Of a stretch of DNA of 64,000 nt, positions 18,565 through 27,105 are shown in pieces. Location of the stretch: NCBI RefSeq assembly GCF_000720765.1, contig NZ_JODC01000005.1, positions 372,001 to 436,000 on the forward strand, written 5' to 3'. The notes beneath the pieces are model-generated. The model had not been told where the DNA came from. It saw only the letters and a program-made list of their open reading frames with translations, and searched no databases. A program made the translations under genes and the position numbers. Within the stretch, counting starts at the first letter, position 1; each line of letters opens with the position of its first letter. Source of the stretch: Streptomyces sp. NRRL S-646 (lineage in GTDB: Bacteria; Actinomycetota; Actinomycetes; Streptomycetales; Streptomycetaceae).

Positions 18565-19628
18565 GTAGCCAAGACATTCCAGAAGAGAACCTGCCTGCCG
18601 AGCACTCCGCAGGACACAACGAGCACGGTGCGGTGACCGTCGCGGACGAGAAGAACCCGTTCGCGGACCCCGGTCTGCCGCCCCACGAGCACCGGGTGCA
18701 GGACATCGACGAGCGGGCCGCCAAGCGGTCCGAGCGTGTGGTGGCCATGCTGTTCACGGTCTCGATGCTGGCAACGGTCGGGTTCATCGCCTCGTACGTG
18801 GCGATCCCGCACGACAAGTCGATCTACGTGTTCCCGATCGGCCACATCAACGCGCTGAACTTCGCGCTCGGCCTGACCCTGGGCCTCGCGCTGTTCGCCA
18901 TCGGCGCGGGCGCGGTCCACTGGGCCCGCACCCTGATGTCCGACGAGGAGATCGCCGACGAGCGGCACCCGATCGAGGCGTCCCCCGAGGTCAAGGCCAA
19001 GGTCATGGCCGACTTCAAGCAGGGCGCCAAGGAGTCCGCGCTCGGCCGCCGCAAGCTCATCCGCAACACGATGTTCGGTGCGCTGGCCCTGTTCCCGCTC
19101 TCCGGCGTCATGCTGCTGCGCGACCTCGGACCGCTGCCGGGGACCAAGCTCCGCCACACGCTGTGGTCCAAGGGCAAGCTGCTCGTCAACATGAACACCA
19201 ACGAGCCGCTGCGTGCCTCCGACGTCGCGGTCGGCTCGCTCACCTTCGCCAAGCCCGAGGGCCTGGAGGAGCACGACGAGAACTTCCAGACCGAGATCGC
19301 CAAGGCGGCCCTGATGATCGTCCGGATCCAGCCGGACAACATCAAGGACAAGCGCGAGCTCGAGTGGTCGCACGAGGGCATCGTGGCGTACTCGAAGATC
19401 TGCACCCACGTCGGTTGCCCGATCTCCCTGTACGAGCAGCAGACGCACCACGTGCTGTGCCCCTGCCACCAGTCCACCTTCGACCTGTCCGACGGTGCCC
19501 GGGTGATCTTCGGCCCCGCCGGTCACGCCCTGCCGCAGCTGCGCATCGGCGTGAACGACCAGGGCTACCTCGAGGCGCTCGGCGACTTCGAAGAGCCCGT
19601 CGGTCCTGCATTCTGGGAGCGCGGATGA
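18561..19628 (+). CDS. qcrA: Rieske iron-sulfur subunit of the bc1 complex, QcrA
   Basis: 355 residues, longer than mitochondrial Rieske proteins. It has a ~55-residue disordered N-terminus, three TM helices (~60-80, ~98-120, ~168-186) and a C-terminal Rieske domain. The [2Fe-2S] ligands are C281 and H283 in CTHVGC, and C300 and H303 in CPCH; C286 and C302 form the usual disulfide. The overlap with qcrB is 4 bases (ATGA). It takes electrons from menaquinol at the P side and passes them to QcrC. Confidence 0.95.
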   Translation: MSSQDIPEENLPAEHSAGHNEHGAVTVADEKNPFADPGLPPHEHRVQDIDERAAKRSERVVAMLFTVSMLATVGFIASYVAIPHDKSIYVFPIGHINALNFALGLTLGLALFAIGAGAVHWARTLMSDEEIADERHPIEASPEVKAKVMADFKQGAKESALGRRKLIRNTMFGALALFPLSGVMLLRDLGPLPGTKLRHTLWSKGKLLVNMNTNEPLRASDVAVGSLTFAKPEGLEEHDENFQTEIAKAALMIVRIQPDNIKDKRELEWSHEGIVAYSKICTHVGCPISLYEQQTHHVLCPCHQSTFDLSDGARVIFGPAGHALPQLRIGVNDQGYLEALGDFEEPVGPAFWERG

Positions 19629-21259
19629 GCACCAACGAGAACACCGAGTCCCGGCGCGGCAAAGCGCCGGCCGGCGAGCGCGTCGCCGACTGGGCCGACG
19701 GCCGGCTGGGGATCTACTCCCTGGCCAAGACCAACATGCGCAAGATCTTCCCCGACCACTGGTCGTTCATGTTGGGCGAAGTGTGCATGTACAGCTTCAT
19801 CATCCTCATCCTCACGGGTGTGTATCTGACGCTGTTCTTCCACCCGTCGATGAACGAGGTGGAGTACCACGGCAGCTACATCCCGCTGCAGGGCCAGATG
19901 ATGTCCGAGGCGTTCAACTCGACCCTGCACATCTCCTTCGATGTGCGCGGTGGTCTGCTCATCCGGCAGATCCACCACTGGGCCGCGCTGATCTTCCTCG
20001 CGGGCATGTTCGTGCACATGATGCGTGTGTTCTTCACCGGCGCGTTCCGCAAGCCGCGTGAGGTCAACTGGATCTTCGGCTTCCTGCTGTTCGTCCTGGG
20101 CATGTTCACCGGCTTCACCGGTTACTCGCTGCCGGACGACCTGCTCTCCGGCACCGGTGTCCGCTTCATGGAGGGCGCGGTCCTGTCCGTGCCGATCGTC
20201 GGCACGTACCTGTCGATGTTCCTCTTCGGCGGCGAGTTCCCGGGCGGCGACTTCGTGGCCCGGTTCTACTCGGTCCACATCCTGCTGCTGCCGGGCATCA
20301 TGCTCGGCCTGATGGTGGGCCACCTGATCCTGGTCTTCTACCACAAGCACACGCAGTTCGCGGGTCCCGGAAAGACGAACAACAACGTCGTCGGCATGCC
20401 GCTGCTGCCGGTGTACATGGCGAAGGCCGGCGGCTTCTTCTTCCTGGTCTTCGGCGTCATCACGGCCATCGCGGCGATCGCCTCGATCAACCCGATCTGG
20501 GCCATGGGCCCGTACCGTCCGGACCAGGTGTCGACCGGCGCCCAGCCCGACTGGTACATGGGCTTCTCCGAGGGCCTGATCCGTGCCATGCCGGGCTGGG
20601 AGATCAACCTGTGGGGCCACACGCTCGTCCTGGGCGTGTTCATCCCGCTGGTGATCTTCCCGCTGGTCCTGGTCTCGATCGCGGTCTACCCGTTCATCGA
20701 GTCCTGGGTCACCGGCGACAAGCGCGAGCACCACATCCTGGACCGCCCGCGCAACGCCCCGACGCGTACCGCGTTCGGCGCCGCGTGGATCTCCTGGTAC
20801 TTCGTGCTGATGGTCGCCGGCGGCAACGACCTGTGGGCCACGCACTTCCACCTGTCGATCAACGCGATCACCTGGTTCGTCCGAGTCGCGTTCTTCGTCG
20901 TGCCGGTGCTCACCTTCATCGCCACCAAGCGGATCTGTCTCGGCCTCCAGCGCCGCGACAAGGACAAGGTGCTGCACGGCCGCGAGTCCGGCATCATCAA
21001 GCGCCTGCCGCACGGTGAGTTCATCGAGGTGCACGAGCCCCTCAGCCAGGACGCCCTGCACACCCTCACGGCGCACGAGCAGTACAAGCCGGCCGAGATC
21101 GGCCCGACGGTCGACGAGAACGGCGTCGAGCGCAAGGTCAAGGGCTCCGAGCGGCTGCGCGCCAAGCTCAGCGAGGCGTACTACGGCGAGGAGTCCCAGA
21201 TTCCGAAGCCGACCGTCGAGGAGTACAGGGAGATCACGAGCGGCCACGGCCACCACTGA
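19625..21259 (+). CDS. qcrB: Cytochrome b subunit of the bc1 complex, QcrB
   Basis: 544 residues: eight or nine TM helices with the heme-ligating histidines (HHWAALIF...HMMR; FYSVHILLLPG...HLILVFYHKH), the Qo-site region, and a ~120-residue hydrophilic C-terminal extension peculiar to actinobacteria. The menaquinol-oxidising core of the bc1-aa3 supercomplex, and the equivalent of the mycobacterial drug target. The ATG overlaps the qcrA stop. A 15-bp hairpin follows, closing the ctaE-qcrCAB unit. Confidence 0.96.
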   Translation: MSTNENTESRRGKAPAGERVADWADGRLGIYSLAKTNMRKIFPDHWSFMLGEVCMYSFIILILTGVYLTLFFHPSMNEVEYHGSYIPLQGQMMSEAFNSTLHISFDVRGGLLIRQIHHWAALIFLAGMFVHMMRVFFTGAFRKPREVNWIFGFLLFVLGMFTGFTGYSLPDDLLSGTGVRFMEGAVLSVPIVGTYLSMFLFGGEFPGGDFVARFYSVHILLLPGIMLGLMVGHLILVFYHKHTQFAGPGKTNNNVVGMPLLPVYMAKAGGFFFLVFGVITAIAAIASINPIWAMGPYRPDQVSTGAQPDWYMGFSEGLIRAMPGWEINLWGHTLVLGVFIPLVIFPLVLVSIAVYPFIESWVTGDKREHHILDRPRNAPTRTAFGAAWISWYFVLMVAGGNDLWATHFHLSINAITWFVRVAFFVVPVLTFIATKRICLGLQRRDKDKVLHGRESGIIKRLPHGEFIEVHEPLSQDALHTLTAHEQYKPAEIGPTVDENGVERKVKGSERLRAKLSEAYYGEESQIPKPTVEEYREITSGHGHH

Positions 21260-21286
21260 TCGCTGCGGCTCGCCACGCCACGGCAG

Positions 21287-21321
21287 AAGGGCCCCCGTCC
21301 GGTCTTCGGACGGGGGCCCTT
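21287..21321 (+). terminator. Terminator of the ctaE-qcrCAB unit
   Basis: A perfect 15-bp stem (21287-21301 with 21307-21321), 5-nt loop GTCTT, followed by TTCC. Confidence 0.88.
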
Positions 21322-21391
21322 TTCCGTGTCCTGAGCTGGATAGGGTGGCCTCACACTCGTTTCTTCTTCTACGACGACCAGGAGCGGCCTT

Positions 21392-22456
21392 ATGAGCGCT
21401 GTGACCCCCGCTGGAGGCGACACCGCGGCGGGCCGTTCCTGGCCCCTGCTGCTGAACGGCCTGCTGGACGGCCACGACCTCACCGCCGACGACACCGCCT
21501 GGGCGATGGACCTGATCATGCGCGGCGAGGCGACCGACGCCCAGATCGCCGGGTTCGCGGTGGCGCTGCGCGCCAAGGGCGAGACGGTCGAGGAGATCAC
21601 CGGACTGGTCCGGACGATGTACGAGCACGCGAACGTGATCGAGGTGCCGGGCCGGACCGTCGACATCGTCGGTACGGGCGGTGACGGCGCGAAGACGGTG
21701 AACATCTCCACGATGTCGTCGATCGTCATCGCCGGTACGGGCGCCAAGGTCGTCAAGCACGGCAACCGGGCCGCCTCCTCCGCGTCCGGCGCCTCGGACG
21801 TCCTGGAGAAACTGGGCGTCAATCTGGAACTGACGCCGAAGCGGGTCGCGGAGGTCGCCGAGGAAGCCGGCATCACGTTCTGCTTCGCCATCAAGTTCCA
21901 CCCGGCACTGCGTCATGTGGCCGCCGCACGCGGCCAGTTGGGCATCCGTACGACCTTCAACGCCCTGGGGCCGCTGACCAACCCGGCGAAGGTGAAGGCT
22001 CAGGCGGTGGGCGTCGCCGACCCGCGCCTGGCTCCCCTCATCGCGGGCGTCCTGGCCGAGCGCGGCAACTCCTCCCTCGTCTTCCGCGGCGACGACGGCT
22101 TCGACGAACTGACCACGACGGCAACCTCGCGGGTCTGGATCGTCCGCGACGGCAAGGTCACCGAGGAGACCTTCGACCCGCGGGACGTCGGCATCGAGCT
22201 GGTCCCCGTGGAGGCCCTGCGGGGCGCCGACCCGTCGTACAACGCGGAGGTCGCCCGCCGCCTCCTCGACGGCGAGCAGGGCCCCGTACGGGACGCCGTA
22301 CTGCTGAACTCGGCGGCCGCGCTCGTGGCCCTCGACCCGGGCAACGGGACTCTCGCCGAGCAGATCCGGGCCGGCATGGACAAGGCGGCGCAGTCGATCG
22401 ACTCCGGCGCGGCCAAGCGGGCCCTGGAGCGCTGGGTGGCGGCCAGCAACGCATAG
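21392..22456 (+). CDS. trpD: Anthranilate phosphoribosyltransferase TrpD
   Basis: 354 residues; joins anthranilate to PRPP in tryptophan synthesis. The PRPP loop [17 protein letters not shown], the [18 protein letters not shown] block and [12 protein letters not shown] are all present. A CAGGAG ribosome site precedes the ATG and a TAGGGT -10-like box lies near 21340. It is alone here, the trpEG fusion being 26 kb away. Its terminator is shared with the promoter of the next, riboswitch-controlled unit. Confidence 0.96.
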   Translation: MSAVTPAGGDTAAGRSWPLLLNGLLDGHDLTADDTAWAMDLIMRGEATDAQIAGFAVALRAKGETVEEITGLVRTMYEHANVIEVPGRTVDIVGTGGDGAKTVNISTMSSIVIAGTGAKVVKHGNRAASSASGASDVLEKLGVNLELTPKRVAEVAEEAGITFCFAIKFHPALRHVAAARGQLGIRTTFNALGPLTNPAKVKAQAVGVADPRLAPLIAGVLAERGNSSLVFRGDDGFDELTTTATSRVWIVRDGKVTEETFDPRDVGIELVPVEALRGADPSYNAEVARRLLDGEQGPVRDAVLLNSAAALVALDPGNGTLAEQIRAGMDKAAQSIDSGAAKRALERWVAASNA

Positions 22457-22465
22457 CAGGGGAGT

Positions 22466-22501
22466 GCGGTCCCGTAATTCGGACACGAGTTGCGGGACCG
22501 C
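22466..22501 (+). terminator. trpD terminator hairpin
   Basis: Perfect 9-bp arms GCGGTCCCG (22466-22474) and CGGGACCGC (22493-22501) with an 18-nt loop, 10 bases after the trpD stop. The right arm overlaps the -35 of the next promoter. Confidence 0.65.
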
Positions 22502-22519
22502 GATCACTTCACGTACGTT
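22490..22519 (+). promoter_or_regulatory. Promoter of the SAM-IV riboswitch transcript
   Basis: -35 TTGCGG at 22490-22495, 18-base spacer, -10 TACGTT at 22514-22519. The expected start near 22526 falls just before the first helix of the riboswitch at 22528. Confidence 0.5.
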
Positions 22520-22527
22520 CCTGTCCA

Positions 22528-22680
22528 GGTCATGAGTGACAGTCATGAGGCCCCGGCCGACTGTCCGGCAACCCTCCGTCCGTGGCGGGGTGCCCCGGGT
22601 GAAGACCAGGCCGTAGGCAGCGAGGTCTACGGCAAGCGCGGGCCCCTCGAACAACCAGGGGTCCTGGTCGTCGAGGAGCC
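22528..22680 (+). promoter_or_regulatory. SAM-IV riboswitch with SD-sequestering expression platform
   Basis: The aptamer core matches the SAM-IV class of actinobacteria: P1 GGTC (22528-22531) pairing with GACC (22604-22607), the GATC-less ATGAGTGACAG left side, GCCCCGGC, GCCGGCAACCCTCC, and GGGGTGCCCCGGGTGAAGACC. Next comes a CCGTAG/CTACGG hairpin (22611-22632). A long hairpin follows (22641-22650 with 22671-22680, one mismatch, and an inner ACCAGG/CCTGGT stem) whose 3' side contains GAGGAG, the ribosome site of a six-codon ORF starting at 22685. SAM binding would therefore be expected to close translation of that ORF. It precedes a SufS-like cysteine desulfurase gene. The class is recognised from memory of its consensus. 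Confidence 0.88.
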
Positions 22681-22684
22681 TTCC

Positions 22685-22705
22685 GTGAGCAAGCGAATGC
22701 GATAG
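22685..22705 (+). CDS. Six-codon mini-ORF controlled by the SAM-IV riboswitch
   Basis: GTG AGC AAG CGA ATG CGA TAG encodes MSKRMR. It has the best ribosome site of the whole transcript, GAGGAG at 22673-22678, 6 bases before the start. That site lies in the 3' arm of the riboswitch expression-platform hairpin, so this ORF and not the desulfurase 100 bases further on is the direct translational target. The peptide holds methionine, lysine and arginine codons. Likely roles are coupling ribosome traffic to the downstream gene or protecting the message; the peptide itself may have no function. Confidence 0.6.
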   Translation: MSKRMR

Positions 22706-22806
22706 GGCCGCAGAGCCCCGCCTCCGCATCCCCTTTCACCTTCACACCCACGCTTGAGTCATGCGCTCGCGGGGTGAACTCAGCCTGCACCCACGGGAGT
22801 TCCGTC

Positions 22807-24168
22807 ATGTCTGTCTCTACCGCTGCCGCCGTCACCTCCATTTGCGCCCCGCTGCCCGTTCTGGGACGGGATGTCACCGTCCCGCTCGTCACGGGCGGCG
22901 AAGTCACCTACGCCGCGCTCGACTATGCGGCCAGCGCCCCCGCCCTGCAGCGCGTCTGGGACGACGTGGCCGCCTACGCGCCCTACTACGGCAGCGTCCA
23001 CCGCGGCGCCGGCTACCTCTCCCAGCTGTCGACCGACCTCTTCGAGAACGCCCGCCGGACCGTTGCCGAGTTCCTGGACTGCCGGGCCGACGACCAGCTG
23101 ATCTTCACCCGCTCCACGACGGACTCCCTCAACCTGCTGGCGCAGGCGCTCCCGGCCGGCTGCCAGGTCTTCGTGTTCGAGACCGAGCACCACGCCAGCC
23201 TGCTGCCCTGGAGGGATGCCAGGGTCACCTGCCTCGACGCCCCGCGCACCCCGCAGCAGGCCGTCGAGACCCTGGAGCGCGCCCTCGCCGACCGCGACCC
23301 GTACGGTCCCGCCCTGGTCTGCGTCACCGGCGCCTCGAACGTCACCGGCGAGCTGTGGCCGGTGCGCGAGCTCGCCGCTGCCGCCCATGCGCACGGCGCC
23401 CGTATCGTCCTGGACGCCGCCCAGCTCGCCCCGCACCACCCGGTCTCCGTGCAGGACCTCGACGTCGACTGGGTCGCCTTCTCCGGCCACAAGCTGTACG
23501 CGCCCTTCGGCTCCGGCGTGCTGGCCGGCCGCGCCGACTGGCTGCAGGCCGCCGACCCCTACCTCGCGGGCGGCGGCGCCAGCCGCAAGGTCACCCGGCG
23601 CGCGGACGGCGGCGTGGACGTGGAGTGGCACGACAGCGCCGCCCGCCACGAGGCCGGCTCCCCGAACGTGATCGGCGCCTACTCCATCGCCTCCGCCTGC
23701 AAGGCCCTCACCGAGGCCGGCTTCGACACCCTGGTCGCCCGCGAGCAGCACCTGATCGACACCGTCCGGGCGGGCCTCGCCGAGGTGCCCGACGTGCGGA
23801 TCCTCTCCCTCTTCGGCGACGACGCCCCCCGCGTCGGCGTGATCTCCTTCGTCGTCGAGGGCTGGAACAGCTCGCACTTCGCCGCCGCGCTCTCCGCCGA
23901 GTACGGCATCGGCGTCCGCGACGGCCTCTTCTGCGCGCACCCGCTGGTCAGGACCCTGCTCGGCAGCGACCCCCAGACCCAGGGCGAGTGCGGCGCCCCC
24001 GAGGCCGCCCCCGGCGAGAAGTCCCTCAACGCGATCCGCGTCAGCTTCGGCGCCGGCACCCCCGACGAACACGTCGAGCGCTTCGTCACCGCCGTGAAGG
24101 AACTGGTGGCCGACGGCGCGAAGTGGCAGTACCGCACAGAGGACGGCCGCTGCGTCCCGGCAGTCTGA
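22807..24168 (+). CDS. SufS-like cysteine desulfurase / class V aminotransferase under SAM-IV control
   Basis: 453 residues of PLP class V fold. The PLP lysine is K229 in FSGHKLYAPFG, and the SufS-type active-site cysteine is C376 in RDGLFCAHPL; TEHHASLLPW and SPNVIGAYS are further family blocks. The ATG at 22807 has GGGAG 7 bases upstream; a GTG at 22774 lacks a site. It is not in a suf operon and is controlled by S-adenosylmethionine. This suggests it supplies sulfur for methionine/SAM-related biosynthesis, or that it acts on a sulfur amino acid as a lyase, rather than general Fe-S assembly. Substrate unknown. Confidence 0.85.
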   Translation: MSVSTAAAVTSICAPLPVLGRDVTVPLVTGGEVTYAALDYAASAPALQRVWDDVAAYAPYYGSVHRGAGYLSQLSTDLFENARRTVAEFLDCRADDQLIFTRSTTDSLNLLAQALPAGCQVFVFETEHHASLLPWRDARVTCLDAPRTPQQAVETLERALADRDPYGPALVCVTGASNVTGELWPVRELAAAAHAHGARIVLDAAQLAPHHPVSVQDLDVDWVAFSGHKLYAPFGSGVLAGRADWLQAADPYLAGGGASRKVTRRADGGVDVEWHDSAARHEAGSPNVIGAYSIASACKALTEAGFDTLVAREQHLIDTVRAGLAEVPDVRILSLFGDDAPRVGVISFVVEGWNSSHFAAALSAEYGIGVRDGLFCAHPLVRTLLGSDPQTQGECGAPEAAPGEKSLNAIRVSFGAGTPDEHVERFVTAVKELVADGAKWQYRTEDGRCVPAV

Positions 24169-24203
24169 TCCAGCCCGTCAGGGGCAGCGGCTTTTCAGCT
24201 TTC

Positions 24204-24276
24204 AGGGGCGCGGGGCTGTATCAATTTGCGGCTCCGCCGCGTGGGCGCGACCAGCCACGACGAACCGGCTGTCGCA
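24204..24276 (+). repeat. Dispersed GC-rich intergenic repeat, copy 3 (long form)
   Basis: AGGGGCGCGGGG, GCTGTATC, GCGGCTCCGCCGC, GGGCGCGACCAGCCAC, GACGAACC, then GTCGC. It lies between the convergent desulfurase and RAM-domain genes. Confidence 0.85.
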
Positions 24277-24310
24277 GACGAACCGTGCCCCGCAGACGCT
24301 CAGGCGTCGA

Positions 24311-24592
24311 TCACGAGTCCAGCCCGATGGCGAACGCGGCTTCCAGGTCATGCTGCGAGTAGGTACGAAACGCGACGTGCGTATCCGTCGCCTCCACGCC
24401 GGGGATCTTGCTGATGCTCCCGGGGATCACGTCAGCAAGATCCTCGTGCTGACTCACCCGCACCATCGCGATCAGGTCATACGTCCCGGTCACGGAAAAG
24501 ACTTCACTCACGCTCTCCAGCGAAGCGATCCGCTCCGCGATCTCGGGGATCCGGTCCACGCTGGTCTTGATGAGGACGATCGCGGTGATCAC
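24311..24592 (-). CDS. Stand-alone RAM (Lrp/AsnC ligand-binding) domain protein
   Basis: 93 residues that make up only the C-terminal effector domain of Lrp/AsnC regulators (RAM fold). There is no helix-turn-helix, so it cannot bind DNA in the usual way. The motif TGTYDLIAMVRV is the usual ligand-pocket strand. Such proteins form ring-like oligomers that bind amino acids. It is translated from a GTG overlapping the rhomboid stop (GTGA), so the two are coupled. Its partner is unknown. Confidence 0.9.
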   Translation of the reverse strand: MITAIVLIKTSVDRIPEIAERIASLESVSEVFSVTGTYDLIAMVRVSQHEDLADVIPGSISKIPGVEATDTHVAFRTYSQHDLEAAFAIGLDS

Positions 24593-25323
24593 GGCTGGTT
24601 CTCTCCCTCGGGGGCCGTTGCTGGGGCGGACCTCACTCTAGTCGTACGGCCGAATCGGACCCAGGCGTAGACGAAGCCCAGGCCGAAGCCCACCAGGTGG
24701 GCCAGATAGGCCACCCCCGGCCCCGTCGCCGCATGCCTGGCCGCCAGCCACTGCAGGGCCACCCAGAAGGGCAGCACGATCCAGGCGGGGAAGCGCAGGG
24801 GGAGGAAGAAGAGGAACGGCAGAAGACTGGTCACCCGGGCGCCGGGGAACAGGTAGAGGAAAGCGCCCAGGACCGCGGAGATCGCCCCGGACGCGCCGAC
24901 CAGGGACTGCTGTGACGTGGAATTGGCCGCCGCGTACCCCAGCAGGGCGAGGTAGCCGCAGCCGACGTAGAAGAGGGTGAACTGGACGCGGCCCATCCGT
25001 TCCTCGGTCATCGCCCCGAAGACATAGAGAAAGAGCATGTTGCCGAGCAGGTGCACCCAGCTGCCGTGGACGAACAGGGCCGTGGCGGGGGTCAGGGCGG
25101 CTCTGGGGGAGCCCTGGAACAGCTCGGCCGGGACCACGCCCCAGCGGTGGAAATAGGCGCGCTGGGCGGCGAGCAGCGCGTCGCCGGAGCCGTGGACCGG
25201 ATTGAGGCCGGCGGCCGGGCCGGTCACGAAGAGCAGACAGCACAGAGTGATCAGCGTGTACGTCATGGGCGCCGAGGGGCGCCGGATCGCTCTGCCGACG
25301 GTCGCGCTCCACTTGCCGATCAT
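24589..25323 (-). CDS. Rhomboid-family intramembrane serine protease
   Basis: 244 residues with six TM helices. The catalytic serine is in GASGAISA and the histidine in LAHLVGFGLGF; HGSWVHLLGNMLFLYVFG is the usual L1/TM2 segment. It cuts TM helices of membrane proteins; the substrate is unknown. The ATG at 25323 is chosen because it gives a normal short cytoplasmic N-terminus; the frame is open a further 34 codons upstream, but that part looks non-coding and no ribosome site helps decide. It is coupled to the RAM-domain gene by a 4-base overlap. Confidence 0.88.
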   Translation of the reverse strand: MIGKWSATVGRAIRRPSAPMTYTLITLCCLLFVTGPAAGLNPVHGSGDALLAAQRAYFHRWGVVPAELFQGSPRAALTPATALFVHGSWVHLLGNMLFLYVFGAMTEERMGRVQFTLFYVGCGYLALLGYAAANSTSQQSLVGASGAISAVLGAFLYLFPGARVTSLLPFLFFLPLRFPAWIVLPFWVALQWLAARHAATGPGVAYLAHLVGFGLGFVYAWVRFGRTTRVRSAPATAPEGENQP

Positions 25324-25488
25324 GAACACAGAGCATGACGTAACGGGACGCAGTCGCACAGACCGCCTCGCCGCCGTGGACGGGCAGGCGGCGAGTCCGC
25401 GCCAGGCCGTAGGGTTACGAGCCACACGCCCGGGGAAGCTGGGGCGTCACTGACAATAGAAGGCCTAGAAGGAAAGAGCACAGGCACG

Positions 25489-25728
25489 ATGACGGTTCCC
25501 CTCCCGACCGCCACGACGCGGTGGCGCTGCACCCTCTGCGGCAACCTCACGCGTTTCGACGTGACCCGCTCGTCGAAGGTCGTCGAGTACGTCCACCTCG
25601 ATCTGGCCGGTGAGCCCAAGGTCGAGGAGCGCGAGGTGGTCAGTGAGACCATCGAGTCGGTGCGCTGTCGCTGGTGCAACGCGGTGGATCAGGTGGAACT
25701 CGTGGACAGGCCGGGCGCCGACTCCTGA
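25489..25728 (+). CDS. Small zinc-ribbon protein
   Basis: 79 residues with two CxxC knuckles, CTLC at 14-17 and CRWC near 60-63, separated by a beta-rich stretch (VEYVHLDLAG...EEREVVSETIES). This is a typical zinc ribbon. AAGGAAAG precedes the ATG. It ends 33 bases before the NYN-domain gene and is probably co-transcribed with it. Zinc ribbons of this size often bind nucleic acid or a partner enzyme; no specific function is recognised. Confidence 0.8.
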   Translation: MTVPLPTATTRWRCTLCGNLTRFDVTRSSKVVEYVHLDLAGEPKVEEREVVSETIESVRCRWCNAVDQVELVDRPGADS

Positions 25729-25761
25729 GGGAGCGGCCCCACAGGTAATGGGGTGTGACGG

Positions 25762-27105
25762 ATGGTGGAGACCACAGGCGGGGGGCCGGGCGACGGCACC
25801 GCCGAGGTGCTTGACCGTCCGCTGCCCGACGGAGTGCGCCGCAGGGTCGTCCAGATCGTCTCGGACGGCTTCGGCGGGCTGACCGTCGGCGAACTGCCCG
25901 CACAGCTCAGGCAGTACGCCCGGTTCGCACCGAACCGGCGGGCCAAGTTCGCCGGCAACGCGATGGCGGCCGCACTGGAGACCGATCCGCTGTTCCGGCA
26001 GCGCATCGGGGAGAAGCTCAGAGAGGCCCAGCCGGAACTCACCGGCGCTCTCGACTCCGGCTCGCCGCCCCCGGCCGCGGATCCGCTCGACGTGGCGGCC
26101 GCGGCCTATGTTCTGCGGCCCACCGGCTGGGTGAAGCTCGTGACCGCGGCCGGCGAGGAGGCCCAGCGGGCCGATGCCGAGCGCGCCGACGAGGAGAGCC
26201 GCGCCGAGCTGGAGCGGCTGCGCGCGGAGGTCGACCGGGCCCGGGAGCAGACCCGGGTCGACACCGAGCGGCTCCGTGCCGAGCTGGACGCAGCCAAGAA
26301 GGAGGCCGACTCGCTGCACCGCAAGCTGCGAGCGGCCCTCAGCGACGTCAAAAGGGGCGAGGCCGCCCTGCGCAAGATCCAGGGCGAGATCGAGACCGTA
26401 CGCACCGAGGGGCAGGCGCAGGTGTCCGCCGCCGAGAGTGAGTCCCGGCGGCTGAAGTCGCGGCTCGGGGAGGCGGAGGCCGCCCTGGAGGCCACGCGCA
26501 AAGCAGCGCGCGAGGGGCGCAGTGTCGAGGACATGCGCGTGCGCCTGCTTCTGGACACCGTCCTGGACGCGGCCCAAGGGCTGCGCCGGGAGCTGGCGTT
26601 GCCGCCCGTGTCCGTACGGCCGGCGGAGACCGTCGATGCGGTCGAACCGGGACGGATGACCCCGAAAGACATCGCTGCCCGCGCTTTGTCCGAAAATGAC
26701 CCCGCGATCCTGGACCAGCTGCTCGCGCTGCCGCAGGCACACCTGGTCGTCGACGGCTACAACGTCACCAAAACGGGTTATCCCCAAATGCCTCTGGAGA
26801 AGCAGCGGTTGAGGCTCCTCGGCCAGCTTTCGCAACTCGCTGCACAGACCGGCGCCGAGGTCACCTGCGTCTTCGACGGGGCGGAACTGGCCGCTCCGGT
26901 GCTGCTCGCGCCGCCGCGCGGAGTGCGGGTGCTGTTCTCCAAAGCGGGCGTCACCGCGGACGAGTTGATCCGCCAGCTGGTGCGCGCTGAGCCGCCCGGG
27001 CGGCCCGTCATCGTCGCTTCCACGGACCGCGAGGTGGCCGACGGAGTGGCCCGCGCGGGGGCGCGCCCCATCGCCTCGGCGATGCTCCTGAAGCGGCTGT
27101 CCTGA
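25762..27105 (+). CDS. NYN-domain (YacP-like) putative RNase with central coiled coil
   Basis: 447 residues in three parts: an N-terminal helical domain (~15-125), a long Ala/Arg/Glu coiled coil (~133-270), and a C-terminal NYN/PIN-like domain (~325-447). The NYN motifs LVVDGYNVTK (acidic metal ligand) and VIVASTDREVADGV are intact, so metal-dependent RNase activity is expected, as for B. subtilis Rae1/YacP. The coiled coil is unusual for the YacP family and would make a dimer or tether to a larger complex. It follows the zinc-ribbon gene closely. Confidence 0.85.
   Translation: MVETTGGGPGDGTAEVLDRPLPDGVRRRVVQIVSDGFGGLTVGELPAQLRQYARFAPNRRAKFAGNAMAAALETDPLFRQRIGEKLREAQPELTGALDSGSPPPAADPLDVAAAAYVLRPTGWVKLVTAAGEEAQRADAERADEESRAELERLRAEVDRAREQTRVDTERLRAELDAAKKEADSLHRKLRAALSDVKRGEAALRKIQGEIETVRTEGQAQVSAAESESRRLKSRLGEAEAALEATRKAAREGRSVEDMRVRLLLDTVLDAAQGLRRELALPPVSVRPAETVDAVEPGRMTPKDIAARALSENDPAILDQLLALPQAHLVVDGYNVTKTGYPQMPLEKQRLRLLGQLSQLAAQTGAEVTCVFDGAELAAPVLLAPPRGVRVLFSKAGVTADELIRQLVRAEPPGRPVIVASTDREVADGVARAGARPIASAMLLKRLS

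Noticed and set aside
19565..22729. A 1,054-codon open frame on the minus strand across qcrA, qcrB and trpD
   Set aside because: It mirrors three well-supported genes and its protein is full of Arg, His, Asp and Gln, the usual antisense shadow in GC-rich DNA; no domain is visible.
22774..22806. Earlier GTG start (22774) for the SAM-controlled desulfurase
   Set aside because: No ribosome site precedes it, whereas GGGAG stands 7 bases before the ATG at 22807.
25324..25425. 34-residue N-terminal extension of the rhomboid protein
   Set aside because: It is Arg/Ser/Cys-rich with no hydrophobic pattern and overlaps the promoter region of the zinc-ribbon gene.
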